Positions 28,632 to 37,596 are shown, counted from the first letter of the stretch. The stretch: DNA of 64,000 nt from Lichenibacterium minor (GCF_004137685.1 NZ_QYBB01000015.1:1-64000), one strand, 5' to 3'. Notes: generated by a model not told the origin, from the letters alone. Translations and numbers: made by a program.

Positions 28632-29213
28632 TCAGCGTTCCAGGCGACCGGCGAGGTCTCGCACGAGCGCGTCCGGGTCCCGGTCGGTGTCGAACACGTG
28701 CACGGGGCAGCCGGCGATGATGCCGTAGGTCGTCGCCACGGAAGCCTGGAGGAACGTGTGCATGCGCGCCGTCTCGATGTCGATCGCAGGACGGCCGCCC
28801 GGGTCGTCCCGGATGCGGGACACGGCCACCTCGGGTGTCGTGTAGAGCACCCAGATCTCGTCGGGTCGCAGTCGGACGAAGTCGGATTGCGAGAAGGCCG
28901 TGACGCGGAAGCCGTAGTCCTCCTTCGTGACGGGATGGCTGTCAATCAGCACGTGCGCGCCACCGCGTCGGTCCTCGACGAAAGCGAGGAGGAGACGGTC
29001 GAGCTCCCGGATTGTCCCGGCCAGGGCGACCTTGGACGACTCCCGTCTCAATTGGTTCTGGTCGGCGAGGTCGATCCCCTCGCGCCGGAGATGGTCGGTG
29101 AGGCGCGCTCCGTACTCCCAGCGCTCGATGCCGGGCACCATGGCGGCGAGCAGCCCGGTGGTCGTGCTCTTGCCGGAAGCGGGAGCGCCGGTGACATACA
29201 CCACCTTCCCCAT
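28632..29213 (-). CDS. P-loop nucleotide kinase-like protein
   Basis: A 193-residue P-loop NTPase starting at ATG with GAGGTG upstream. Walker A is GAPASGKSTT at residues 9-18. A hydrophobic strand ending in Asp (VLIDSHPVT) could be Walker B, and DEIWVLYTTPEVAVSRIRDD matches the LID/arginine region of adenylate-kinase-like enzymes. The size fits the archaeal-type adenylate kinase/AAA_18 group. It lies 60 bases upstream of the BpsA-like gene, so the three minus-strand genes look like one operon. It may phosphorylate a nucleotide or activate a signalling substrate. Confidence 0.8.
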   Translation of the reverse strand: MGKVVYVTGAPASGKSTTTGLLAAMVPGIERWEYGARLTDHLRREGIDLADQNQLRRESSKVALAGTIRELDRLLLAFVEDRRGGAHVLIDSHPVTKEDYGFRVTAFSQSDFVRLRPDEIWVLYTTPEVAVSRIRDDPGGRPAIDIETARMHTFLQASVATTYGIIAGCPVHVFDTDRDPDALVRDLAGRLER

Positions 29214-29615
29214 GTGACACCTCGCATCGTCAGATTACGCTCGTCGGCAGTAGGAGGTTCACACCTCGTGATCCGATTTGGCAATCAAAAATTGCGAGAC
29301 GGGACACGACACCTCATATGCCATGTAGCTATGCGGGCTGGAGAACCACATAGCGGGATGGCTTGGTCGCGAGAGCACGCCCTTCGACGGCATACGATCG
29401 AGACCTCACGAATACCTACCATGGGCCGTCCCCGGTTGCGGCTTGCATGTCGCACTACACTGTGATGCCCACCGGAATCATCGACTGCTAGGGTGAGGGC
29501 AGTTGCCACCGCAGCATTCGGGCGATGCTTCGCCACAAAAGTGCAGAAAATGTAGGGGTGATAAGCTAATCCATCGCGTCCAACGTGTTCCTGATCCGAA
29601 ATGAGCCGCCCAGAT
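29214..29615. other. Intergenic region between drmB-like and kinase genes
   Basis: This is 402 bases of lower GC that should hold the promoter of the kinase operon. I see no intact gene. In DISARM loci a phospholipase-D-like drmC often follows drmB; nothing resembling it is present here. Confidence 0.5.
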
Positions 29616-31529
29616 CTAAGACAAGGTGGCGAAATATCCAGATCCAACCTGCCCGACGGTGTCGACCAGCAACGAGCGATCGAGATATAGGTTGCGTGCT
29701 TCACAACTCGTCTCCGAGATCAGGAGGCAGCCGTGGCAGGCGGCTCCGTGAAGCATGCGGTCCTCGTCGGCCGAGGGCGGGTCGTGGTCGGCACAGACGG
29801 GATCGCCCGAGCAGAGCTCCAGGCGTGCAAGCGCGGAAGCCAGGACGCGTCCGAAGCGACGCGTGACCTCGACGAGGCCGCCGAGAGTCCCCTGGTTGCC
29901 CGCCGTCGCCGTGTAGATCAACAGCCCGCACCTCCGCGGCTGTCCCGGCGCGACCGGCAGGACGTAGACGCGCTCCTTCAGCGAGCTGGCCGGATAGCCG
30001 CAATCGATCGCGACCTCCGTCACCAGCGCGTGGGCGAGGCTGTGGACCATGACGTAGTCGGGCCGCTCGCGCTCATGGGAGGGCGGCACCGTCTGCCCTC
30101 GCGCTTCCTTCGCACGCCGCCATGCGTCCGCGCCGTCGCGGAGGCGCCGCGCCCGTTCTCCAACTTCGGGGCGCGCGAGCCAGCGTTCGAGCGCTTCGGG
30201 CGCGAAGCGAATGAAGAACCCTTCTCCGAACTGCTCGACGGCGGGCAGCCACTCCGGCTGCCGGCCGAGTGCCGCCCCCCGCACCGCGAGCCCGACGTCC
30301 TCGAGGTCGTCGGAGGCCAATGGTGCGGGTTCGAAGCGCGTGAAGCCATAAAGACACGACACCTCGCGCAGCCTATGGACCGCCACGAGGGATGCGATGC
30401 CGTCGAGCAGCTCGGCCCCGTGCGGGTCCCACACGTCGCGCGGCAGGGTCTCGGCGTGGAGCTTGGCCGAGAAGCTGTTCTCGCCGATGAGGCCGCGCCC
30501 GGACGCGAGCACCTCGTATTCGGCGATGCGGGGGTCCTCCGCCTCCGCCATCGCGGCGGTGGTCCCGGCCGAAAAGGTCTGCAGGCGGTCGAAGACGTCG
30601 TCATCGGGGAAACCCGCGAGGCTGGCGCCGAGGGCGGGGTTGAACTTGCGCGCGAGGGAGACCTCCATGGCGCTGCCGCACTGCTGCAGCACCGACCAGA
30701 ACTCCTCGACCAAGCGGGACAGCCGGTCCTCGCTCTGGGGCAGCGAGATCACGCTCGCAACCTGCGGGAAATAGGTGTTGGTGGCGCTGCGGGTGAGCAG
30801 ACGGAGGCCGTCTGGCGCCGTGCAGGGTTCGGCGTCCCCATCCGCATCGCCGATCCAGGGCCGCCGGCCGGGACAGGGGCCGAGGCGCCCGCGCTGGAAC
30901 AGTTCCTCCAATGTCACCGCCGCTCCGCAATCGCAGGCGACTTTGGTGTCGCGGGGATCCCCGCTGACCCCGTCGACAAGCCACATCTGCTCCGCGCACC
31001 GCGCCTCGCCGGGCGCGCCCCTGGTGCCCGACCGAGCCGTGTGGACGACCTTGCGCCACTCGATGTCCTGCAGATGTCCCTCTTCGCAGCCGCACACGAA
31101 GCGGATGGGGGAAGCGCGCCGACGCTTGCCGTCCTCGCCGAGGTGCTCGTGCCGTTTCGGGGGTGTGAGAATGTGGAACGGGACGAGCCGCCGCCGGTTG
31201 GGCGCGTCGCCGTCCAGGGCGTCGCAGGCGAACCAGCGCGGGAAGACGGTCGCCTTGATGCCGGGCGACAGGCGTCGGGGATCCCCGGGGTCGAGCGGCG
31301 GCGTGCGCAGCTCGGGCGGGCGACCGCCCACCACGCGCCCGTCGTCGGCGAGGCGCTGGTGCAGCAGGCGGGCCAGCCGCGGCTCCTCGACGGTCAGGAA
31401 CGTGCGCTTGCCGCCCATCTCCCAATGGTCGAGCCCCTGGACCAGGACGGAGCGGTCCGGCAGGTCGAGCATGGCGCCCGGCCCGAAGACGCCCACCACT
31501 TGGCTCAGCCGTACTGTGTCGTTCGGCAT
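29616..31529 (-). CDS. drmB: DISARM-type DrmB protein (DUF1998)
   Basis: A 637-residue protein with the DUF1998 features of DrmB. Cys-rich clusters occur in the middle (FVCGCEEGHLQDIEW; CDCGA) and at the C-terminus (CSGDPVCADHD, GAACHGCLLISETSCEARN followed by LYLDRSLLV). The central HSLAHALVTE is also typical. In DISARM, DrmB works with the helicase DrmA to restrict phage and plasmid DNA; the Cys clusters probably bind zinc. Only 11 bases upstream ends a short fragment that may be the tail of drmA. No methyltransferase of the drmMI/drmMII types is visible, so the system looks incomplete. Confidence 0.85.
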   Translation of the reverse strand: MPNDTVRLSQVVGVFGPGAMLDLPDRSVLVQGLDHWEMGGKRTFLTVEEPRLARLLHQRLADDGRVVGGRPPELRTPPLDPGDPRRLSPGIKATVFPRWFACDALDGDAPNRRRLVPFHILTPPKRHEHLGEDGKRRRASPIRFVCGCEEGHLQDIEWRKVVHTARSGTRGAPGEARCAEQMWLVDGVSGDPRDTKVACDCGAAVTLEELFQRGRLGPCPGRRPWIGDADGDAEPCTAPDGLRLLTRSATNTYFPQVASVISLPQSEDRLSRLVEEFWSVLQQCGSAMEVSLARKFNPALGASLAGFPDDDVFDRLQTFSAGTTAAMAEAEDPRIAEYEVLASGRGLIGENSFSAKLHAETLPRDVWDPHGAELLDGIASLVAVHRLREVSCLYGFTRFEPAPLASDDLEDVGLAVRGAALGRQPEWLPAVEQFGEGFFIRFAPEALERWLARPEVGERARRLRDGADAWRRAKEARGQTVPPSHERERPDYVMVHSLAHALVTEVAIDCGYPASSLKERVYVLPVAPGQPRRCGLLIYTATAGNQGTLGGLVEVTRRFGRVLASALARLELCSGDPVCADHDPPSADEDRMLHGAACHGCLLISETSCEARNLYLDRSLLVDTVGQVGSGYFATLS

Positions 31530-31540
31530 CGTCGGTCAGC

Positions 31541-31790
31541 TCATCCGTTCAGCGCTTGGCCGTAGGGGTCGGTGATCTTGAGGATGGACGCGTGCTCGAC
31601 GTCCCGCATCGACCGCCCCGCGGTGAACGCCCGGAAGCGCGGGTCGATGGTGGGCAGCAGCGGATCGAGCGGGTCGTGCAGCAGCGCCTTGGTGCGGGGA
31701 TAGCCGTAATAGAGCCGGTCGCTGTCCCCGGTCTGCGCCGCGGCGAGCTCCGCCCAGGTGTCGAAGAGCCGTTCCACGCAGCTGATTCAT
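31541..31790 (-). pseudogene. Probable C-terminal remnant of drmA
   Basis: A frame of about 80 codons (VERLFDTWAELAAAQTGDSD at its start, KITDPYGQALNG at its end) stops 11 bases before drmB. It begins right after an in-frame stop, with no good ribosome site (GTG at 31777 is possible). Position immediately upstream of drmB is that of drmA, a helicase gene of over 1000 codons. The composition is that of an island gene, and it ends abruptly at the AT-rich sequence of the neighbouring mobile element. I infer that insertion or deletion removed most of drmA. Homology to DrmA itself could not be tested. Confidence 0.45.
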
Positions 31791-31990
31791 AGCCGATCGG
31801 ACCAAGAGGAGCAAAGGCGGATGGCTTGCGAGGAGCTTCGGCGCGACCGACACAGCCTCTCAGGCGGGAGAACAAAAGCCTGCTGCTGAAAACGGGAGAA
31901 AAATAAGCGCAATCTCCGATAAGACAGCGAGAAGCTCCCTTGATCTGATAAGAGAGATCATTGGAGAACAGTCAACCTATTACCAGTCGT
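31791..31990. other. AT-rich junction between defence island and mobile element
   Basis: These 200 bases are much less GC-rich than the neighbours and hold no gene. The change in composition starts right after the drmA-like fragment, so an element boundary is probably here. No terminal inverted repeat or target duplication was recognised. Confidence 0.4.
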
Positions 31991-32028
31991 GTGACAAAGT
32001 CACTTAGGATCTCGCGATCCTAAATGAC
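31991..32028. repeat. Nested palindromes at the element border
   Basis: Two nested inverted repeats. GTGAC-AAA-GTCAC (31991-32003) shares its right arm with a longer hairpin, GTCAcTTAGGATC-TCGC-GATCCTAAaTGAC (31999-32028), a 13-base stem with one mismatch. The hairpin lies 25 bases beyond the stop of the minus-strand gene at 32053-32466. It could be its terminator, as a short T run follows on that strand, or it could be a recombination or protein-binding site of the element. Confidence 0.55.
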
Positions 32029-32052
32029 TGTGCCGTAACTCTCAGAAAATCA

Positions 32053-32466
32053 TCACGGCCCACCCGAATTTTGACTGGGCTCGCCGTCTCCTGCGGTCTT
32101 TCGAGAAGCCTTCCACCGCTCGAACTCCTGCCGTTCGCGCTCCTGCCGCTCCTCTTCCATCTTCTTTTGGCCCATCTCCGCTTTCTTCAACGCTTTACCC
32201 TCCTCGCGCTTCCGTAAAATGGAGTTATATTCCTCCACAACGACTTGGCGCTGCTCAAGATAGGGGCCATCAAGCTCGATATTCTCGAAGTTTGACGCCA
32301 GCAGTACGTCCCGCTTCGTTTTACCATCAGGCAACCCCTTCGCCATCACGGTCAGGAGCTGTTTTCGCTGGAGAGGCCCGCTCTCAAGAAACCCATGACC
32401 GAAGATGAGTGCGGCGCGATTTCGCAGCCTCACACGCTTCGCGCGCTCTGAAAAACTCTCGAACAT
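32053..32466 (-). CDS. Unknown protein with charged coiled-coil tail
   Basis: A 137-residue protein starting at ATG with GGAG 6 bases upstream. Residues 1-80 form a compact helical part (SERAKRVRLRNRAALIFGHG, then GPLQRKQLLTVMAKGLPDGK). Residues about 85-120 are extremely Glu/Lys/Arg-rich and probably coiled coil (KKMEEERQERERQEFERWKA). I do not recognise the family. It is divergent from the relaxase gene and has a palindrome in front of its start, so it may be a DNA-binding accessory or regulator of the mobilisable element. Confidence 0.65.
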   Translation of the reverse strand: MFESFSERAKRVRLRNRAALIFGHGFLESGPLQRKQLLTVMAKGLPDGKTKRDVLLASNFENIELDGPYLEQRQVVVEEYNSILRKREEGKALKKAEMGQKKMEEERQERERQEFERWKASRKTAGDGEPSQNSGGP

Positions 32467-32494
32467 ATCATTCTCCGCTCTCGACCCAACCGGG

Positions 32495-32512
32495 GCTAGG
32501 AACCGTCCTAGC
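32495..32512 (-). promoter_or_regulatory. Palindromic operator candidate upstream of the 32053-32466 gene
   Basis: A perfect 7-base inverted repeat GCTAGGA-ACCG-TCCTAGC lies 29-46 bases in front of the minus-strand start at 32466. Position and symmetry suit an operator or a dimeric DNA-binding protein site. The arms share the core TAGGA with the hairpin beyond the gene's other end (TTAGGATC). Confidence 0.45.
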
Positions 32513-32886
32513 TGCTCACCGTGGTCGATAACGGTAGAGTATGAAATGAGGATGGTACTTCAAGCTTAAACTGACTTCGAAACGGATGAAATTGCGTCAC
32601 TCTTGAATTTAAGGTCTTGACAGGTGAAAATACCTAGAAACGCACGCACGATTCGTGATCCTATAGAAATCTGTTGGCCTTCGTTTCAGATTCGATCACT
32701 CGACTCAATCAGCTGAGACGACGATCGCTCTTGACCAGCTCCGCGCTTCTGCAAAGCTACGAGTAGCATGATGAACGTTGGGCCAGGAACCAGGCCCAAT
32801 CTCAGCGACCCACGAGAGACAGGCTCAAACATGGCTGAGAGGCGATTGGCCCGCTTAAGCAATTTTCCGAGCGGAAAACTGCGGTA
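32513..32886. other. Region upstream of the relaxase with two palindromes (possible oriT)
   Basis: These 374 AT-richer bases separate the divergent unknown gene and the relaxase. They include TTGGGCC-N8-GGCCCAA (32778-32799) and TTTTCCG-AG-CGGAAAA (32863-32878), the latter 8 bases before the relaxase start. Inverted repeats next to a relaxase gene are where oriT usually lies. I did not recognise a known nic sequence of the MOBQ family, so oriT is inferred from position. Confidence 0.45.
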
Positions 32887-35800
32887 ATGGAGGGCGTGGG
32901 GCACGTGCGATCCCTGGGCGCTGATCCGCAGAGCGGACCAGCGATGCCGCGCGGCGTCATGGGTTTCTTTCATTACAATCTACAGTGGATCCATGCCGAA
33001 GCAGGGAGCATCGTCGGTCTCGCTAAAAGTCACTACATCAACCGGCACGAAGGATATGCGGTCGAAGCGCCTGAGTCCGCGCGATCGATGCGAGAGAAAT
33101 CCGTAGCCAACAGTGCGGGTCTCTCCGATTACATCAACCGCAATGGTGACGAGGCAAACCCTGAACTCGGACATTACCTGCTGATAACCCGAGATCTTCC
33201 GGTTCGCGACGGGGCGGGGCTGGCGCGTCTGCTGGATGCCCGAGAGCGCAAGCAGGACCGGACCTATCGGCAATACGGCGGCCGAATGCCCCGCGTCGGT
33301 TGTCATGGCATCGTCAGCTTTCAGTGGGGAATTTCAGATGAGGCTGCCGTCGACGCGCTGACGGGGCACGCGCGAATGATCTCGGATCGCCTCCGCGTGC
33401 CGATCGAGGGGAGGATCCACTACAAGGCAGGCCGACCCGATCACGCCCATATCCTCCTCGGCACGCGCATCGTCGAGCATGGCCATCTCGGCCGCAAGCA
33501 ACGGCAGCTCGACGCCGTTAGTGAGAAAGCCGACGGCCGAGGTCTTGTCGCCGACGATCGTGTCCTCGGGTCGACCCTCGAGTTCCTGCGCGCGGACTGG
33601 GCCGAACGAATGCGTCAGGCGAGCGGGGACGGCGAGATCGACCATCGCAGCTACCGGCGCCGCGGCCTGCCTGTCTATCCCGTCACGCACATCCCGCGAA
33701 GCGAGATCGAATACCAGAAGCGCCGGAACTCCGAGGCTTGGCGCACCCAGCGATCGGAGGAGCTGGCCATCCGCACCAGCACCAGCGCGGCGGCCGTAGT
33801 AGATCAAGCGAGCCGTATAGAGCCGATCGGGATTGACATCGAAGCCTCTGTGGAGAGCGGCTCCGCTCAATCGATGCACCAGGGCGTGGATGGAATCAGT
33901 CCGCGGCAGGACATTCGGCGAAAGCGAGATAGGGATGGAGTGGGTGCGAGCGGTCCTGCACATGATCATGCGATCGGACCCCCCGCGACCGCTATCTCGG
34001 CCCGTCTCCGTCCGGTGGTCGAGGTGTATCAGGAGTTCCAGCGCGCTCATCGGCTGACCTCGGATCGTGAGGCGATCCTTGCCGCGACTGCAGGTGTAGA
34101 CGTCGCCGAGTTGAAGCGCGCGGCGGCAGACGCGTTGGGCCATGAGCGAGAGCTAGGCGCGGCAAGACCGGTCGAGGCTCGCCCTTCGGACCTCCTTAAG
34201 CTCGTCTGTCTCTGGCAGGAGGAGGACCGGCGGGCGCGTGCCGGACGGCGTCGCGAGAAGCGGGCAGGAAGTGGGACCCCGGTCACCGATTGCACAGTGA
34301 CAACAGCTGCCGGGAACATCGTCTTCAGGGAGGAAATCTCGAATTTGGATTGGAGCAGGCTCGATCCGCCGGCGGCCGTAAGCCCCGCGTCGAGCGCAGG
34401 GCTAGATTGCCCGTGCAACGGTCCGAACTCAGCCTCAGCCGCGCCGCACAACGATCGGCGCACCTCCGCGATCGCGGCGCACATCGAACTCTCTCGTCGC
34501 CACCGCCTCACGGCCGAGCGGGAAGGCATTCTCGGTGAGGTGGCGGGCTTCGACGTCGCCGAACTCAGGCGCGCCGCCGAGCTTGAGACGGCGAGCAGCA
34601 AACTGAGCGATCGATCCAGATCAGCCGTTAGCCCAGAACTCTGGTCGCGGCCTGTGGCGCAGCTGTGGCTTGCATGGGTCGCCGAGGATCGGGCGGCACG
34701 CGCCGAGCGGCGGCGAGAAGGAGGACGACGTCCGGACAGCGAGATTTCGGCCGCCGTCGCCACACCCTGTTCGCAAGCAGCTCCGCTGCGGTCCGTCGAT
34801 AGTGATACCGCTGACGGATCGCCCGACCGCGCCGCGCAGCTCGCCGAGCAGCCACTGCAGGAAGGTACAGCTCGACTAAAGCCCACGCCCTCGGCCGGCG
34901 ACCCGATACCCGTGCCCGACGTCACGGCGGGACCAGGCGCAATCGCAGGATCGGAAGCGCTCGCCCGCGCGGTGGTAGACGCCCACGTCGATGACATCAT
35001 CGCCCGCGCCTACGACGCGAACCGCCCGCCTCTGTCCGATGGCGAACTGCGGCGAGCGGTGGCCCTCCGATTGCGGGCGAGCGAGTATGATCGGGCGGAG
35101 ATCGCCCTGACGCTTCGGGGGCGGCACCTGGCAGGAGGTCTGCCCGGCGATATCGAGGTCGACCGCGCGGTCGATGAAGCCTTCTCGGATCGTTCCACGA
35201 CTTGGCTGGACGCACGGGCTGGATTCTGTGCCCGTGCCGCACAAGTCAGCCACCGCGCCGAGATGGCCACCTATCGCCGCCTCCGGAATGAGGCCCTGGC
35301 GCATCTACAGCGCGACCTCGACGATGTCTGGCGCACGCGCCGCGCCGACCTCGATTGCGTGATGGCATGGCATCGGCGCGACATGGCCTGGATCCGCGAT
35401 CTGCGGTGGCGAAACAGACGGTTGCGTTCCAGAGGCCTGATCCTGGCCATCCTGTCGCTCGCGGTGGAACTCGCCGTCTTGCGACCGCTGCAGGCTCTCG
35501 AGAAAACCATCACGGCCCAGGAACGCCGTGAGCTCGACGATGCGGCGAAGGCCGCGACGACACGACTGCGGGCTTTGCGGGAGGAATGGCGGACCGCTCG
35601 TGGCGTGGTGTGTAGGTTGCCTGTGCGCCAGGACAATCGGTCTGCGCCGCAAGACAAGATGACGGTCGGAACCTCGCCCGATCCAGCGCGGGTCGACGCC
35701 TATTCAGCGAATGCTCATCATCGGCCGCGTTATGAGGCATCCAGCCCACACAACGACCGGCGCATCGAAAGGTCGAATGGCCATTCGAGCGTTCTCGATG

Positions 35801-36528
35801 GAGAGCCGTCAAGCGCGGTCGCTTCGCTTCCATCCGCGGCCGGCACAGCTGCCCGAGCTTCCGTGTTCGAGAAAAACACAGACATCGAGCACCCCGGGAC
35901 GCCTCCGGTTTCGACCCTCGCTCCTCTGGCGGCGGCCGTTCCGCTACAGGCTGCACCTGTGCCAGAGCCGGACCGATCGATCCCGTCCGGAACTTGCAAG
36001 CCGGCGAACCCGCGGACCGCCGATGAACCAAGCGTCGCCGTTCCGCCCACCGTCGGCCCGACGGGCACGCCGCAAGGTCGATCGGAAACGGCGGTGCCGA
36101 TACGGGTGGACGCGCCGCTCCCATATCGAAAGCCCGAGCCCAAGCCGATCCCGGACAGGGGTGACGGGCGACTCGCGGAGCTGGCTGCGAACAGAGGAGG
36201 AGACGACAGGAGCATCAGCGACAGGCGACGCCTTGTCGTCGACTACGGCCTCGTCCTCGCCGCGCATGGCGCATGGTCGAGCAAACGGAGCGCATACTTG
36301 GCGGCCCTGATCGGGGCGACGCCGGACGCCCTTTGGAAAATGGTGCATCGGCGATGTTGGGAGCGATATGGAAGGAACGCCCCGAGCGCGATCGATGAAG
36401 CCGACAAGCAGGCGCTGCGCCGGGATACGTGGAGGTCGAGCAAGGCGATCAAGTTCGAGGACCTGCTCCGCGTCATGACGATCAGTACGACAAGCCCTCG
36501 CGACCGGGGCAGGCGTGACGACGATTGA
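32887..36528 (+). CDS. MobA/MobL-type relaxase with long C-terminal region
   Basis: A 1213-residue protein (Met codons at 32944 and 32959 are alternative starts). The N-terminal relaxase domain (about 25-290) has the metal-binding His pair in GRPDHAHILLGTR (H186, H188), and further family-like sequence LGRKQRQLD and GEIDHRSYRRRGL. Such enzymes nick oriT and transfer the strand. The remainder contains two related segments (about 370-465 and 515-620), each with HRLTxxREx-IL, DVAELxRAA, W, EDRxARAxRRRE. A helical region with a hydrophobic stretch (LILAILSLAVELAVL) and a globular C-terminus (about 1110-1200) follow. No helicase motif was seen. No coupling protein or type IV secretion genes are nearby, so the element is at most mobilisable. 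Confidence 0.8.
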   Translation: MEGVGHVRSLGADPQSGPAMPRGVMGFFHYNLQWIHAEAGSIVGLAKSHYINRHEGYAVEAPESARSMREKSVANSAGLSDYINRNGDEANPELGHYLLITRDLPVRDGAGLARLLDARERKQDRTYRQYGGRMPRVGCHGIVSFQWGISDEAAVDALTGHARMISDRLRVPIEGRIHYKAGRPDHAHILLGTRIVEHGHLGRKQRQLDAVSEKADGRGLVADDRVLGSTLEFLRADWAERMRQASGDGEIDHRSYRRRGLPVYPVTHIPRSEIEYQKRRNSEAWRTQRSEELAIRTSTSAAAVVDQASRIEPIGIDIEASVESGSAQSMHQGVDGISPRQDIRRKRDRDGVGASGPAHDHAIGPPATAISARLRPVVEVYQEFQRAHRLTSDREAILAATAGVDVAELKRAAADALGHERELGAARPVEARPSDLLKLVCLWQEEDRRARAGRRREKRAGSGTPVTDCTVTTAAGNIVFREEISNLDWSRLDPPAAVSPASSAGLDCPCNGPNSASAAPHNDRRTSAIAAHIELSRRHRLTAEREGILGEVAGFDVAELRRAAELETASSKLSDRSRSAVSPELWSRPVAQLWLAWVAEDRAARAERRREGGRRPDSEISAAVATPCSQAAPLRSVDSDTADGSPDRAAQLAEQPLQEGTARLKPTPSAGDPIPVPDVTAGPGAIAGSEALARAVVDAHVDDIIARAYDANRPPLSDGELRRAVALRLRASEYDRAEIALTLRGRHLAGGLPGDIEVDRAVDEAFSDRSTTWLDARAGFCARAAQVSHRAEMATYRRLRNEALAHLQRDLDDVWRTRRADLDCVMAWHRRDMAWIRDLRWRNRRLRSRGLILAILSLAVELAVLRPLQALEKTITAQERRELDDAAKAATTRLRALREEWRTARGVVCRLPVRQDNRSAPQDKMTVGTSPDPARVDAYSANAHHRPRYEASSPHNDRRIERSNGHSSVLDGEPSSAVASLPSAAGTAARASVFEKNTDIEHPGTPPVSTLAPLAAAVPLQAAPVPEPDRSIPSGTCKPANPRTADEPSVAVPPTVGPTGTPQGRSETAVPIRVDAPLPYRKPEPKPIPDRGDGRLAELAANRGGDDRSISDRRRLVVDYGLVLAAHGAWSSKRSAYLAALIGATPDALWKMVHRRCWERYGRNAPSAIDEADKQALRRDTWRSSKAIKFEDLLRVMTISTTSPRDRGRRDDD

Positions 36529-36931
36529 TGTAGCTGATGCCGGTCAACCACGAGACGTGCCAGACCGTGATCGGCATCAGTCCATGTGGTCACCGTCGAT
36601 GCGGATCACAGGCTGACGTTCGGAGAGGGCGAAGCGGCGACCTGAACAGGAGCGAGCCGGCTCATTGTTCCCATCGAAGGCCGGAGCATCTGCACGAGAG
36701 ATGGATCGCCGACCTTATCCGCGCGGCTGGCCGACGATCTCTGAAAACCGATCTCGTCTGGGTTCGACCGGATCGAAGCCCCAGGACGTAGCCCCGAAGC
36801 GTCTCCTGTTCTCACGATGCCAATCGTTCTTTCTCAGGGGATGAATTTCCTAACTATCGAGCCCCAGTTGGAGATTTGACGCCGAGCGTAGGCCGTTTCG
36901 ACGATCATCGATCGGGCTCAGGTGAAATGAG
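36529..36931. other. Gap after the relaxase
   Basis: These 403 bases show no gene with a domain or ribosome site. Near 36840-36860 the sequence is AT-rich and may hold the promoter of the following small gene. Confidence 0.45.
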
Positions 36932-37261
36932 ATGATTATACCCTTCAAAGACCCGTGTCGCTCCCGTGTCGATCCCGAAGTTCTGGGTCGCCAGATCTGG
37001 GACGAGATCCACCGACTCTATGTCGAATGGGCCAACGCGGTCGAGATGCAGGATGATGTCCAAGCACTGATCATGGAACAGCAGGTCCGGGTTTTCGCGC
37101 TCGTCTACGCCTCCCTGGTGTTGGATGGGCACGCGGTGACGACCGGGCGCAAGGCGATCGTGCGGTCGATCTACGCGCGACTCGGCGGCGCCGACACAAT
37201 CAACGTTGTGGCCATGGTCAACGCGGTGATCGCGCGCGAGGAGGCGGCGGCCCGACCCTGA
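36932..37261 (+). CDS. Small unknown protein of the mobile element
   Basis: A 109-residue acidic, helical protein (VLGRQIWDEIHRLYVEWANA, then LIMEQQVRVFALVYASLVLD). AGGTGA precedes the ATG at a workable distance. No family was recognised and it has no membrane segment. Its place between relaxase and exonuclease-like genes, all on the same strand, suggests an accessory gene of the element. Confidence 0.55.
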   Translation: MIIPFKDPCRSRVDPEVLGRQIWDEIHRLYVEWANAVEMQDDVQALIMEQQVRVFALVYASLVLDGHAVTTGRKAIVRSIYARLGGADTINVVAMVNAVIAREEAAARP

Positions 37262-37596
37262 GTACGGTATCGCCGCGCCGACCGAGCGCCTCGGACCAAC
37301 TGGAGCCGCGGACCGTCTCGAACCGACCTTCCCCGGCGGGGCAGGTCGGGAACGTCGGCCCGTCGTCATTGAAGGATCGTCGCGTGGGCGGCACATCGCC
37401 CTGTCGGTCGGGTCCGGAACCCGGTCGACGCCTGCGGAGCCGTGCCGGCGATGCATCTGCGGGATTGGCCGCTTTCCCCGAACCGTTCGGCTGGTGGGCC
37501 GGCGAGGCTGGTCGGGGACCGAAAAGGCATGGGCGCAACACGGGTTGGAGGTGATCGGATGGAAGGGCTGGAGGGTGGACCCCAGTGGAGGAAACG
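37262..37596. other. Gap between small element genes
   Basis: These 335 bases are GC-rich and contain no supported gene. A weak palindrome-rich stretch is present but no clear terminator. Confidence 0.4.

Noticed and set aside
27969..29465. 498-codon plus-strand frame opposite the BpsA-like and kinase genes
   Set aside because: The minus-strand frames have P-loop and Rossmann motifs, strong ribosome sites and an overlap; the plus frame has none of these.
29733..31565. 610-codon plus-strand frame opposite drmB
   Set aside because: The minus strand encodes DUF1998 Cys clusters; the plus frame is an antisense shadow.
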